DNA of 64,000 nt from Dermatophagoides farinae (taxonomy: Eukaryota > Arthropoda > Arachnida > Sarcoptiformes > Pyroglyphidae), in assembly GCF_024713945.1 (NCBI RefSeq), contig NC_134680.1, positions 253,001 to 317,000 of the forward strand, given 5' to 3'. The translations under genes were made by a program, and so were the position numbers. The notes under the pieces are model-generated. The model made no database searches, had not been told where the DNA came from, and saw only the letters and a program-made list of their open reading frames with translations. Below, one piece after another: positions 40,101 to 53,164 of the stretch. How positions within the stretch are numbered: position 1 is the stretch's first letter; every line of letters begins with the position of its first letter.

Positions 40101-41965
40101 AACCACCACCACAACCTAAAATTGAAACCAAACCATTTGGTACAAAAAAAAAATGTAGAAATAATGTACTACAAATAACCACTGGTATGGATGATTTTGG
40201 TGAGATACGATGGCCATTAGCGCTAACATTGTTCATCACATGGGCTGCTTGTTATTTTGCCATTTTTAAAGGTGTAAAATGGACCGGAAAAGTATGTAGT
40301 GGTGTTAACCATGTGTTTCACTTTACATTGTATATAACAATATTGACGAATTGAATTTTAATGTGTCTGGGTTTTTTTTTCGTTTCAAAATTTTTTTTCT
40401 GTGGTGAAAATTCCAACAAAAAAAAATTTCATCATAATATAGCTTGTGTATTTTACATCAGTGTTTCCGTATGTATGCCTATTTATATTATTATTACGTG
40501 GCATAACGCTTGATGGAGCATGGGAAGGCATACGTTATTATTTAACACCAAATCTATCGAAATTGACCGATGCAGGTGTATGGAATGATGCCGCTACACA
40601 GATATTCTTTTCATATGGTCTTGGTTTAGGTGCTTGGATTGCATTGGGTAGCTATAATCGTTATCATAATAATGTTCATAGGTAAGATTTTCTGGTTAAT
40701 TTTTTTTTCGCTTTTTTCTAATGAATTCAATTTTTATATAGAGATGCTCTTATCATATCATGCGTCAATAGTGGTACATCAATGTTTGCCGGTTTTGTTG
40801 TATTTAGTATTATTGGATTTATGGCTAAAGCACAGAATAAACCAGTGGAAGATGTAGCTACTTCTGGTAAAATTATATTTCTTTCTTTCATTCTTTCAAA
40901 ATTTTCATTCGTTTTCATATTACAGGTTCTGGTCTAGTATTTTTAGCTTATCCATCGGCTACATTAAAATTACCATTTTCACCATTATGGTCAATGTTAT
41001 TCTTCATGATGATTGTTATGTTGGGTCTTGATAGTCAAGTAATTTTTTCATTTTTTTTTGTATGGTTCTTATTTCATTAATGGAAATAATTTTCATTTGA
41101 TTAGTTCTGTACAATGGAAGGATTTTTTACGGCCATCATTGATGAATGGGCACACATATTACGTCCACATAAAGAAATGTTTATCATGTTTGTATGTCTA
41201 GTATCATATTTCATTGGTATCATATTCGTTGTCAAAGGTGGAATGTATTGGTTTCAACTATTTGATTATTATGCTGCATCTGGTTTTGCATTATTATTTC
41301 TCATATTTTTTGAGGTAGTTGCCATCTCATGGTCATATGGTATGTTGTTGTTGTTTTCTATTTCTATTTCTATTTTTTGTCCTGGAATAATGGATCTTGT
41401 GACCCGAAAAATTTAAGCTTACAATAACATCTAATTGTAATTATTTTTTTTTTGTATAGGCGTAAATCGTTATTATGGAAATCTAAGTCAAATGCTTAAA
41501 TTTCCATTGCCAATATGGTGGAAATTATGTTGGTTCTTTTTCACACCATCCGTTTGCTTTGTATGTTTTTCACAGTGTTGTTATTGTTATTTTTTTCGTT
41601 TAATTCATCTTTTTTTATATATAATTTTAGCTCGTATTCTGTTTCAGTCTATATCAATACAAGCCTTTAAAATATATGAATTATGAATATCCATGGTGGG
41701 GACAGGCCATTGGATGGTTTCTTGCATTATCATCAATGGTTTGTATACCTGGATATGCCATATATCTATACATTGTTACACCCGGTACATTTAGCGAGGT
41801 ACGTTGAAAAATTGATAATTTAATTCAATTCGATTTCTAACTTTTATTCATTAAATAATCAAATAGCGTATGAAAGCATTGTTTCGGCCAGATATACCAG
41901 AAATTGAAGATGAAATACGTCGTCGATCACAAGACGATATTGATACATCGGTTACACAGGTTTAG
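37133..41965 (+). CDS. Gat: Sodium/chloride-dependent GABA transporter (SLC6, GAT-1 type)
   Basis: Eleven exons: 37133-37451, 39451-39582, 39645-39912, 40159-40291, 40443-40681, 40742-40866, 40926-41038, 41105-41339, 41460-41560, 41631-41798 and 41867-41965; 644 codons (643 aa), all in phase. It has the SLC6 fold with twelve expected helices. Helix 1 is [22 protein letters not shown], the Na+/Cl-/substrate site. The extracellular disulfide pair lies in [10 protein letters not shown]. Helix 6 is [18 protein letters not shown] and helix 8 contains LGLDSQFCTMEGF. The segment [12 protein letters not shown] and the C-terminal half resemble GAT-1 closely. It should clear GABA from synapses at the plasma membrane of neurons or glia. 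The N terminus is Gly/Ser-rich. Intron 1 is about 2 kb; most others are 60-250 bases. Confidence 0.95.
38229..38252. repeat. (CA)n microsatellite in GABA transporter intron 1
   Basis: About 12 CA units, preceded by further interrupted CA repeats, within the 2-kb first intron. Confidence 0.9.
39940..40011. repeat. T20 ... A27 inverted homopolymers in an intron
   Basis: A run of 20 T (39940-39959) and a run of 27 A (39985-40011) face each other across a 25-base spacer in the third intron of the GABA transporter. They could pair into a long A-T stem. Exact run lengths may be affected by sequencing. Confidence 0.8.
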
Positions 41966-44900
41966 AATTCATTCATCAAACACACACACACACATATGCA
42001 TCAATCAATCACAATAACGAAGAATAATAAGGACTAATTATTCTTGATTTGGTTGTTTCTAAAAAAAACGAAATTTTTTTTTGTTAAAAAAATCATACCA
42101 GAAAAAAACAATATTCCGTTGTTGTTTATTATTTATCCACAAGTTGTGTTATAAATATAACCCTCAACATTTATGTTTGAGTGTAATGTTTTATTTGTAA
42201 TAATAATATATACATTCCTCAATCAAACACAAACAGACAAACAAACCAAAAAAAAAATTACTATTGATAACCTCCTTTTTTTGTTTTATTCACAAAATAC
42301 ATACGCCCATTATCAATATGATCATTATCAACATCATCATCGATCATCAAAAAAATATCTACATTGAAAGAATTAGCTTTGATTTTCTTTTCTCATCATC
42401 ATCATCATGATCATCATTATCTCCATCTCGATATAATATAAACCCAATTCGTGTTTGTATGTTGGGATCATCATCACTAATGTCATCATCTATTATAAAG
42501 AGAAAAGGGAGAAAGATGAATAATTTGTATTTATATTACACACACACCTACCAATTGATTCGACTCCTCCTCGATATACTACTGATCAACAATCTAATCA
42601 TTCAATTTGGACTTATTACAAGCCAAATAAACACATCTCTATCACTATTCTATATTATTAAATCATCCACATTTGTTTACTATAGTCACCATCGTCATCA
42701 TTATGATCATGAATGTTGATAATTGAAATTCAAGTTATGTAATAATGATCACACCATATACCGGTAATAACGATATATAATCATTTATCATTTATTATTC
42801 TTACTGCACTCGATTGCCTTTGACACGTTTCATTTTTTTTTTGCTAGTTACACATGATAATTATATATATTGATGATAAAAACAATCAGAATAAACAAAC
42901 GAAAAACAACAATCACAAGACTTTGTAAATAGCTCATATTTAAAATCATCATCATCATCATAAACATTTCTACGGATTTCATTTTGTTGTTTGTTTTTTT
43001 TGTTGACATTTTTCTTTTGTCTGTTGATGAACGTAGACAGCAGCCACAATAATAATGATATGAAAACAAAAAAAAAATATCAATTCAAGACGACGATTAT
43101 GTTGTAATAATAACCAGACACACACACACACAGAAACCTTTGATTTTAACAGCCAAAATAAAATTTAGCCTTCAATTATTGTTCTAGCTAGATGATCGAC
43201 AACAACAACAACAATGAAAATAATTTTACAATAATAATAATATTTGGCCTTACCCGAAGAAACCTTTGAAAAAAAAATTAAATTAAATTGAATTAGAAAA
43301 TAGCAGCCATCAATCTCCTATATTCATTATCATATTTCGTCATTTGGTAAAAAAAAATGGAAATTTTTTTTTACCAAATGTGTAGCTCAATTTCTCTTTT
43401 TCTCTCTATTTTGCTCGAATAATTTGTTAATTTTTAAATCACAAATATTGATGATAAATATATTGTTTATATAGTACTCACACACACACACACATACATA
43501 GTTGATAATTGAAACATATCAAATTTTACCTGAAATAAATAAAAAATGATGATGCACACACACACACACACACACATGATTCAGATCTCTTATTAATGAT
43601 GAAGCCATTGTAGTCATTGTTTTGATTTATTTATTACTTATTGTTTCGCTTTGGCCCAAGTCTTCCACTGATCAAGAACTTTTTAATTCCTATTTTAAAT
43701 ACGTGTGTATGAGTGTGTGTGTGTAACGGCCACACAATTCATAATTTTACAATGTTCAAATTTTAATTATCAACAAACAAAAAACAAAACAAAAAAACCA
43801 TCATCGATAAACAAGTCTTCCATGAATAATTTTCATTATTTAACAAACCAATCAATCATCGATACAATTTTAAATACGATAAATATTCGTCGTCATTGAT
43901 CTACTTTTGATTCTTAATATTCTTTATTATCATTATTATCAATTGAAAAAAATCAACCAACACACACACACACACACACGTATATTATTTGGATAAAAAT
44001 TAATAATTGTAAGTGGGTATTATTATTATTATTCTGTAATTCGTATTATATGTTTAATTGAATTGAAATAATAAAAATATATAATGACCAAAAAAGAAAA
44101 AAAAAGTAAACAAAAAAAAAAATCCTCCTACATCTCCTTTCGCACTCGTGCATTTGTAATTGTAATCGTTCAGAATAATGAGATTAAAATGATGAGGACA
44201 AAAAAAATCATAAAAAATGATCTGAATCTGAATGTAAATCATGTAATCAACGGTCTACTAACACATTCAGTTAGCAAGTCATTGATTTAACACAGAAACA
44301 GAAATGATTTGAACTAAAAATAATAAGAAAAAACCATTTGCACTTGGACAAATTTTCGGATTTCTTCATTAGAAAATGGTGCCTCTAAACCACATGTAGA
44401 GTATGCAAAAAAAAGAATGAATGAAGATAAGACACGTGTGATGTTTCTTGAATGTTTCATGAATCATAACAATGACTAGACTGATGAAATGGATAATCCA
44501 TATATATAAAGGATATAAAATTAAAAATAGAAAGAGAATGTATTTATGTAAAACATTAAATCAATCGATTGATGATTGATCAATGACGATCAAGCTGAAA
44601 AAAAATTACCGGCTAAAAATAAACTTGAGAATCAATGAAAATTATTAGTGAAAAAAAACACACACACGCACACACAACAAAAAAGAGACTGTTTTTGTTT
44701 CGATGAGTTTGATCTTTCTCTCTCGTCTTTTTTCTATTGTTAACAATCTTCTTGAAATCAATCCTAATCAATTTTCATTTTTCTGGATGCTATAATACGC
44801 TGTCATCAATGTTATTTCATTCTTTTTTTCATCTTGTTAAAATGACTACGACGATCATTGAAAGTGAAAAGAAAAACTTGATTGTTGTTGTTGTTGTTGT

Positions 44901-46618
44901 TGAAAAAGACTATATTTAGATTATTTCACAAATTTCTTGGAATTTTAATTTTTGTTTTCTCTTTTTTATGACATGTTTTTCTTGTTTTTGTTTTTGCCAC
45001 ATTTCGTCGTTATTGTTTGTTTGTTTGTTTGTTGTTTTCGCCGTTATTTTGCTGCTGCTGCTGTTGTTGTTGTTTTCAGGCGATTTAAAAGCCAGAATTT
45101 TCCAGGTTTTCAAAATGAAAATCTTTTTGTTTTCTTTTTAATCACAAAATTGTTCATGCTTTAGCCACACATATATCACCAGCGGGCTTAATTATTCAAA
45201 CAGTTGAATTCTCTGTATGTATGTTTGTACGATGTGATGTAATTTTCATCACACTGTAATTGATTTGTGCACAAAAAAAAGAACAAAACAAAATAAACCA
45301 AATGGCTAAAATCATTTGATGAATTTGATTGAATTTTTTTTCGGATAAAAACGTACACACGATGATGATGATGATGATGACGAGAATGAACAAAATAAAA
45401 ATACAGGAAATCAAAACAAAAACAAATAGGGATAATTTATATGGTAAACCAAAACCAAAAACAACAACAACAACAACAATAACAAAAACGGATTTTGGTT
45501 ATCTAGATTTTTTTTCTCTTGGATCTTGATCCATCTTTCTCTATCTGGATCAAAAATGAACAAAAAAAAACACACATAGAGAGAGCGAAAATATCCAACA
45601 GTTTTTTTTAGTTATTTGTGTGGTCATCGGTCGTCGCCGTCATCGTTGTTGTTGTTGTTATTGTGTTGATCCATGATTTCAATAGAAAAAAATTATTGGG
45701 CCATGGTAGCAAAACAATTTTGTTGTCCAGGTTTTTTTTTGCTTCAATGTTGGCTTGACTGTAATGCATTTTCATTTCACTTCATAGATTGAAATTTTAT
45801 TCACTCTCTCATTCAATCATCGGTGTTGAATTTCAATCCCACTAATCGATGACGATCAAATTCATAATCGTAATCGATTTTTTTTGCACACACACACACA
45901 CACAGTTTTCGTTTTCGTTCAAATCTCATTCCATGGATTATTAAATCCAATAGGAATGATGAAAAACAAATGAAATAAAAAGTACAATTTGGATTAAACG
46001 AGAGAGAAAAAAAAATGTTATTTTTTTCATTTTGAACATTCAAATGAATTCGATTCGCGCATGTGTTAATAATATTCGTGTGTTCAACAACAGCAAGAAA
46101 ATAAAATACACATCATTCACATTCATTCGAATTGATGTGACCGCACAAAATAATGATAAAAGTTTTGTTAAAAAAAACATTTTCGTTTTTTTCCATTCAT
46201 TTCTTCAACGGCATTTGTTTGATTCAAGTCTATATTCACACTATATACGGCCGGTCGAATATTATTCAATTCAAATTGAATCAATTTGTGTATTGAAAAT
46301 TTTAGACGAAATTTTTTTTTCTGAATTCTTTGATTTGATCCGATGCCAAAATTATCATCATCATCATCGATAAATTGATTTGGCCATGAATATTAAAGAT
46401 TGTGTGTTCTGGTTTGTGTGATGGTGGTCTATTTTTTTTTCTTCTTCATCATTCATGATTCTCTACCTTTTTGTTTGTTGGTTCAAATCAATCAATAATT
46501 CATTCCAGCACATGAGAACGCGAACAAAAAAAAATTAATCTGGCCACACCAACATTCCAATAAATAATCTGTGAAATTTTTGCCAATTTCAATAAAAATT
46601 GATTGTTTATCATAGAAA
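41966..46618. other. Intergenic region, no gene seen
   Basis: About 4.7 kb of AT-rich sequence without a supportable coding region. A candidate poly(A) signal for the GABA transporter lies at 42626-42631. CA tracts are frequent (43481-43495, 43555-43576, 43961-43979). A clean hairpin lies at 43341-43380. Confidence 0.5.
43341..43380. repeat. Perfect 17-bp hairpin
   Basis: CATTTGGT followed by nine A (43341-43357) is perfectly complementary to nine T followed by ACCAAATG (43364-43380), with a 6-base loop TGGAAA. It lies 1.4 kb downstream of the GABA transporter. No gene is attached to it. Confidence 0.85.
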
Positions 46619-48472
46619 ATGATAATAACAGCAATGATGATGATGAATGTATCGAATTTAAATCAAAATCTATTGCTATTTCAACAGCCACAGTCACAAC
46701 AACCACAACAATCGGCTGAAAATGAACCAGACACAATGATTCGATTTGATAATGCTAATAATAATCATGTAACAATGATCAATTACAATGATCATCATAA
46801 TCATCATTATCATAATTATCCACATCCACATGCATTACAATCAATGTCACCATCAACATTCATGTCATCGACAATCATATTAACAATTGTAACAATATTG
46901 GCAACACCGAGTAATATTCTTGTCATATGGGTTGTATTGAAAACACCTACATTACGAATGAAAGCCGTAAACATGTTGATCGTGAATCTATGTTTATTAG
47001 ATTTGATTGCATCGTTATTAGATCTACCACTCATATGGGTCATCTTACAATTTAACTACAATCATGTACGATTCGATCGTATCATATGTAATTTGTATGT
47101 ATCGTTCCCAACATCATCATCATCATAATCACTCGAATGTTTTTTTCCTATTTAAAAAAATTGGCCATCATCATTTTCAATAATAATAATAATAATCATT
47201 CGATTCTATTCGATTCGATTTATTTGATCTGAATTGACGTCATTGTCGATTCTCTCTCTTTCTCACTTTTTTTCTTTAGGTCTTGTCATCATATAATTAT
47301 ATTTTTTATTTACGCTATTCGGCGATATCATAAAAATTTTTTTCGTTCACTCTTTCCATCACACTTAAATGATGATGATGATAATTATAATTAGCAACAG
47401 TGAAAAAAATAACAACAATAAACACACATCAAATATCAGGAACTAAACAAAAATTGTTGTTGTTGTTATTGACAATGTCATGCCATCAATATTGTTTTTT
47501 TTTTGAAAATTTCCTTCCTGTTTTTTTTTAATTTCTTATGTCTACATAATTTGTTGAAGAAATTCATTAATTTTTGTTTTTCATTCATTACTTTTAATTA
47601 TTATGTTATATCTAGCCAATTATTCATACATCATCTTACAATATCTGGTCAATTATTGTCATTCGCATCGGTTGGCTATGAACGTTATCATACGGTATCG
47701 AATCCATTCGATAAGGAAAAAGTACGAAAAATTACACATTTTTTAGTCATCAATATATGGTTATCAGCCATATTGATACCGGCATTAGAATTACAATTCA
47801 CATTGGATACAATTGATTATGCATTCTGTACCCAATCGATACGTGGTACTGGTCATCTTGGCATACTATTCATAATGTTACCATTTGGTTTTGTTTGTTT
47901 TCTATTTGTTGCATATTTTTATGCACGTATCGTTTGGCTAGTACGTAAACATTGTAAAAATGTTAATACTACATGCCGTAAATATGTTGGTGTTACAACA
48001 TTTGGGTAAGTTTTTATTTTCACAATTTAATATACACACGAATTGCATTTTTATTTTCATTTCATACACAAAATATAGTAACGGTACAGACATATCAAAT
48101 GTATCGGAACTGCCGTCCATATATGGCGAGGTATGTGTTCTAGATTCAAGAAATCGTTCACTTGGCCGAAGAAAAATTGAAGCCGAAACAGCAAAACGTT
48201 CGTTTTTTGTTATCGTATCATTTGTTGCATTCACATTGCCTTATCCATTGATGATAATCATCGAAAGAATATTGAATCATACAAATCATCAACCACAACC
48301 GGATCAAAAATCATTCTGGTTTGAATGGGAATATTGTCTAAATCTAATGTCATTATTATCGTCTGCATTCAATCCAATCATTTATGGTTTAGCTAACCGG
48401 CAATTTCGTAGTGCATTCAATAAAATTTGTCATCGTTATTATCGTCGTTATAAATCACGTGATTATATCTAA
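46619..48472 (+). CDS. Orphan class A (rhodopsin-like) G-protein-coupled receptor
   Basis: Three exons: 46619-47094, 47616-48005 and 48079-48472; 420 codons (419 aa), all in phase. A Gln/Asn/His-rich N terminus of about 75 residues is followed by seven hydrophobic segments. Key class A residues are visible: Asp in helix 2 (NLCLLDL), the helix 3 Cys in ICNF and the ERY motif (GYERYHTV, formed after splicing into exon 2), a Cys in extracellular loop 2 (YAFCTQ), Pro in helix 6 (FTLPYP, without the usual CWxP Trp) and NPIIY in helix 7. A short basic C-terminal tail follows. The ligand is unknown; peptide, amine and other ligands cannot be separated by eye. A damaged copy of the 3' half follows downstream. 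Confidence 0.88.
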
Positions 48473-48810
48473 AGACAAACACATCTGATTGCTGTACCTG
48501 TGAATTTTGTTTCGTTATCTTATATATATAGGTGTAGTGTATTCGATAACTACATTTATTCAACTACTTTCAAAACGCAACTCATCCCCACTCATCTGTT
48601 CGAATTGGGGTTCATCATTAATGACGTTATCACGCCACCACATTTCTCCCCCCAGTACAATGAACAAAAACAAAAAAAAAAAAAAAATTAATAATTTCAT
48701 GCAAAAAAAAAAAATTTGAAACCCTTCTCACGCCTACGGGGTATCGTCAATCGCATTCGAATACCAATAGTTTAAGGAAAAATGACTTTACGTAGTATGG
48801 TCTTTCTAGA

Positions 48811-50420
48811 ATTACACATTTTTTAGCCAAATCCGGTGGAAGATCAAATTATTATCATTAGATTGATCGAATATTTTTCATCTTTTCTTTTAATTTATTT
48901 ATAATTCATAGACATTGAACATGAATCATGTATACCAGATGGAACATTAGACATCCATTATCTTAGTCAGCAGCATATGGTTATCAGCCATATTGATCGG
49001 CATAGAATTACACCCATTCAAATTGGATACAATTGATTATGCATTCTGTACCCAATCGATACGTGGTACTGGTCATCTTGGCATACTATTCATAATGTTA
49101 CCATTGTTAGAACATAACGATTTTTTGAATTCGGTAGCGGTCCTACAATATCAATATTTGTTGAATCGTAATTTGGGTATTTCAATTTGTTCAGGCGGCA
49201 CCCGAGTGTGACGTTGAACTTGTATCGTTTGGCTATTCTTAGCCATCTACCTCTTTGTTCATTGCCACCAATATTTTCCAGATATCAATTTTAATATGAC
49301 ACATGTGAAAACCAATATTTGGACATGTACACGTTTATCATAAACATTTGGGTAAGTTTTAATTTTCGATACATGGTTCAACGTTTCCAAAATATGTAAT
49401 GGTCGGCCACAACATTTACGATCCACATTTCGTAAATTCCAAAATATACATCATCATACGTTGCTAATTGGTGTTATTTTGATTTCATCAATTATGAAGT
49501 CAATACACAACCGATATTCGAACATAATACATACACGGCGAGCAATTATCAAATGTATCGTAATGAGCCATACATAGAATCCAATCGGTTGCTTGGATAT
49601 GGCTAGCTACATCACTTGCAATAATTGTTCTAGCTAATTTTATTTTCAGCTTCTTTAGAAATGTATTCGGAACTTGGCCGATCATATATGAAGCCTGGTA
49701 TGATAGAATCGAAATGTCAGTTAACTTTTCTTCAAAACGTTCACTTGTCCGATATTTTAATTTCTCTTTGATGAATACAGCAATTTATTCGTATCATTTG
49801 TTGCATTCACATTGCCTTATCCATTGATGATAATCATCGAAAGAATATTGAATCATACAAATCATCAACCACAACCGGATCAAAAATCCATTCTGCTGTA
49901 TTACCATTCTTTGCGAACTGGATGAATGGTCATTGACACCCATCTTAACCATCATAATGCTCATTATTATCGTCTGCCATTCAATGGCCAATCATTTAAA
50001 TGGTTAACAATAGCTAAATGGCAATTTCGTAGTGCATTCATCATAAAATTTAGTCATCAGCTACAACGAACCGGCAATTTATCGTAGGTTCGTAATTATA
50101 ATTTTGGTCACGTGATTGATATGATAACTTTAGCTGATTTCGGCCATATGGATATTACCGAACCAGTATCTATTAAGATCCAACACATCTGATTGCTGTA
50201 CCTGTGAATTTTGTTTCGTTATCTTATATATAGGTTTATTTTTCAAAAAAAAGAACACACAAAATTTCATCCAATGTTGTCCAAAAGTTTTTAATTCATT
50301 TATTTAATAAAAATTAATTAATCCCGAACGTTTTGAACGAAAAAAATTCGGAGGTATATGTAGTGTATTCGATAACTTTTTAATCAACTACTTTCAAAAT
50401 TATAACTCATAACACCATAT
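48811..50420 (+). pseudogene. Decayed mosaic duplicate of the 3' half of the upstream GPCR gene
   Basis: Blocks in the same order as the intact gene recur here separated by scrambled sequence. 49023-49105 is identical to 47803-47885 (extracellular loop 2 to helix 5). 49789-49888 is identical to 48213-48312 (helix 6 region). 49961-50040 is a damaged copy of the NPxxY/helix 8 region. About 53 bases from 50182 match the 3' UTR from 48478, and 50352-50400 match 48533-48590. An intron donor copy (CATTTGGGTAAGTTTT) is also present. No continuous reading frame joins the blocks, so this is a non-functional copy or an assembly artefact. Confidence 0.8.
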
Positions 50421-50505
50421 TTTTCAATTATTAATTTAGCAGCAAACACACAGATTACAGTATGGCTGCAATTTTTTTGCCATTCACAAACGACTTTTTC
50501 AATTT

Positions 50506-51686
50506 TTATAAATCAAAAAATTGATCAGATAATGTGAAAGCATTCAATAATTGATATGTACGACGAAATGCTTCCATTATTGTTATATATGATGATATTG
50601 TGACCGAACTTGCCGTATTATGATAATGGAATGGATCTTCAACCATAATGAATGATGAATTATTTGATGATAATCGATTTGAAAATAATTCACGTATAGA
50701 AAAATGATTATAATGATTAAAACTAAAACGGTGATGATAATATTCAATAAAACGATAGAATAATTCACCTAATGGCCATTGATTATTGTGGCTATGAAAT
50801 TTTTTCTTTGTTTCCATTATAAATGTATTCAAATGTTCCAATAGATGACCAGTGTTGACAATACGATCGAAACGTATCTGATCAGATAATTCTGCACGCA
50901 TCAATGGCAAAATTGGTGGTTGAATGTTCTGTAGAAAATGTATGGCCATTAAACTAAGACTATAACTAGATAACATTCCATAGAATGGTGAATCGATACG
51001 ATTTTTACGTGCCCACGATTTTATTGCCACAACTAATGGCGCAACACGATAATCTAATTCTCTGTTATGCATGGAAAATGATTAAATTTAGTAAAAAAGA
51101 TGACAATTTTTATTCTAGTCAATCAAACATTTTTACTTACTGATAATATGTCAACAAAAATGTATTGCGTATCGATATATCACCATTAATATTTAGATCG
51201 ACAGCAATACGATTTTGTTCAGTTTCAATTTTCAATATTGGCACTTTTGCATTCATCAGTAAATTGATTTCATTTTTGAGCAATAATTTTTCCGATATAA
51301 TATCTTTAATTGATTTCAATAATGCAATTGTTGTGGCTTTATCATGACGATATCTGTGATCAATTTGTCCATTATTATCATAGACAAGCATACAAAGATC
51401 CATATCACTTGATCGTAATGAAAATTGTGTTTGTGTTGAACCAACCATATATAGATCGAATGAAACATCTAATTTACTATCGACAATAATATCATAGAAT
51501 TGTTGACGTATTTGTAATTTTGTTTGATAATCTTCTTTACGTTGTCGATGTTTTTCATATACCAAATATATCAGATCATTATACTGTTGTGGGTGTACGA
51601 AAAAAAAGAATCAAAAAAATTGAAATAAATTTTCATAAATTCAATTAACTTACATAGTTGACAAAATTCGAAACAATTGTGGACAT
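50506..51686 (-). CDS. Gld2: GLD2-type cytoplasmic poly(A) RNA polymerase
   Basis: Three exons on the minus strand: 51686-51654, 51583-51141 and 51061-50506; 344 codons (343 aa) with matching phases. The nucleotidyltransferase core has the GSTQTQFSLRSSDMDLCM motif supplying two catalytic Asp residues and a third in RIAVDLNING. The central and PAP-associated region contains APLVVAIKSWARKN and GMLSSYSLSLMAIHFLQ, close to GLD2/TENT2. The family adds poly(A) tails to mRNAs in the cytoplasm or nucleus. The protein is short because the long low-complexity N terminus seen in many GLD2 proteins is absent, leaving a catalytic core. It shares a 357-base divergent interval with THOC3. A candidate poly(A) signal (AATAAA on this strand) is at 50304-50299, inside the GPCR duplicate. 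Confidence 0.88.
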
Positions 51687-52043
51687 TTTTTTTCTTCTTG
51701 ATTAATTGGTTGATGATCAGAATGACCGAAAAGAAAATACGTTCGATTCAATCAAATATTTCGATAGCAAGCAAATGAATGAATGATTGATTCGATTGAT
51801 CAACCAATCAATCAATCAATTTCTGAAAAGTATTGAAAATTTTTTTCTTGACAAAAAAAATGTTTTGATTTTAATCCTTCAAACATTGAAATTTTGCTGA
51901 TTCGTTGTCTTTGTCGGTCAATAAAGGCAATGATGAATTTTATTGTATTTTTTCGAATTAAATTTTTTCGCGCATCGATACAATCGATTGTTGACAGCTA
52001 TAATAATCACATCACATGTGAATCAGCCTGCAGACGGTTCACC
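51687..52043. promoter_or_regulatory. Divergent promoter interval GLD2/THOC3
   Basis: 357 bases between the start codons of two head-to-head genes, so both core promoters and 5' UTRs must lie here unless untranslated exons extend elsewhere. No TATA box or named motif could be assigned confidently. An in-frame extension upstream of the chosen THOC3 Met exists from about 51894. Confidence 0.55.
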
Positions 52044-53094
52044 ATGGCATTATCATCGTCATCATCAATTGTAGCGAATTTTGATTCATTAAAAAAATAT
52101 TTCGATCTACATAATCGTACAAAAGATGTACAAGCCCATGTATCGAAAGTTCATTCCGTCGATTGGAATGCTGATGGTCGTCATTTAGCATCCGGTAGTT
52201 TTGATCGTACCGTTACATTGTTTTCATTTTCCAATGATAAATTGACCAAAGATCATACGCTTAAAGGTTTTTATCAAATTACTTATTATTATTCACGCAT
52301 ATAACTAATCAATTTATTAATCTGATTCAGGACACACTGATTCAGTTGATCAATTATGTTGGCATCCAATTAATAATGAAATTTTGGCTACCGCTTCATT
52401 GGATAAAACTGTTCGTCTTTGGGATGCACGTATGGCTAAATGTGTGGCAACAATAGATACACCAGGTGAAAACCTGAATATCAGCTGGTCACCAAATGGC
52501 CATACGATTGCTGTCGGTAATAAAGAAGATATTGTTACATTTATCGATGTACGATCATCTAAAATTCGAACACAAAAAGAATTTAAATTTGAAGTGAATG
52601 AAATCACATGGAATCGTGAGAATGATCTATTTTTTCTTACATCAGGACAAGGTTTTGTTTATATTTTAAGCTATCCTAATTTGGAACAATTACACGTTTT
52701 TACCGCTCATTTGGCTACTTGTCTGTGTATTGAATTCGATCCAACTGGCAAACATTTTGCTGTTGGTTCAGCGGATGCTTTAGTTTCAATTTGGGATTCA
52801 AATAATCTTGCCTGTCTGAGGACCGTATCAAGATTAGAATGGCCATGTCGTGCTTTAAGTTTTAGTTATGATGGTATGCTACTTGCATCAGCATCCGAAG
52901 ATATGTTTATCGATATATGTCATGTTGATACTGGGGAACGTATTCAAGCCATACCAACGGAATCACCAACATTTACCATTGCATTCCATCCACAACGATA
53001 TTTATTGGCATATGCCTGTGATGATAAAGATGGCCATCAACGTGATGCTGGTACGGTGAAATTATTTGGCTTTAAATCACAGGAAAATTTGTAA
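52044..53094 (+). CDS. THOC3: THO complex subunit 3 (WD40 protein)
   Basis: Two exons, 52044-52266 and 52331-53094; 329 codons (328 aa). WD40 blades are visible from HVSKVHSVDWNADGRHLASGSFD onward, then DKTVRLWDAR, ISWSPNGHTIAVGNKED, CIEFDPTGKHFAVGSADALVSIWD and FSYDGMLLASASEDMFIDI, ending at GTVKLFGF. This order and the C-terminal DKDGHQRDAGTVKLFG segment fit THOC3/TEX1, a subunit of the THO part of the TREX complex that couples transcription to nuclear mRNA export. Met 52044 was chosen for its context (ACCATGG) and family length; upstream in-frame Met codons exist. The intron donor is unusual (GTTTTTATC). The gene is tail-to-tail with DHX15. Confidence 0.92.
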
Positions 53095-53164
53095 ATTTCG
53101 AAAAAAAAAAACATTTTTACATATACACTTTTTTTATTATCATTTCAATCTTTATATTATATTA

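Noticed and set aside
48993-49211. Short open frame of 72 codons matching GPCR helix 5
   Set aside because: Part of the damaged duplicate; the match ends abruptly and no neighbouring exon continues it.
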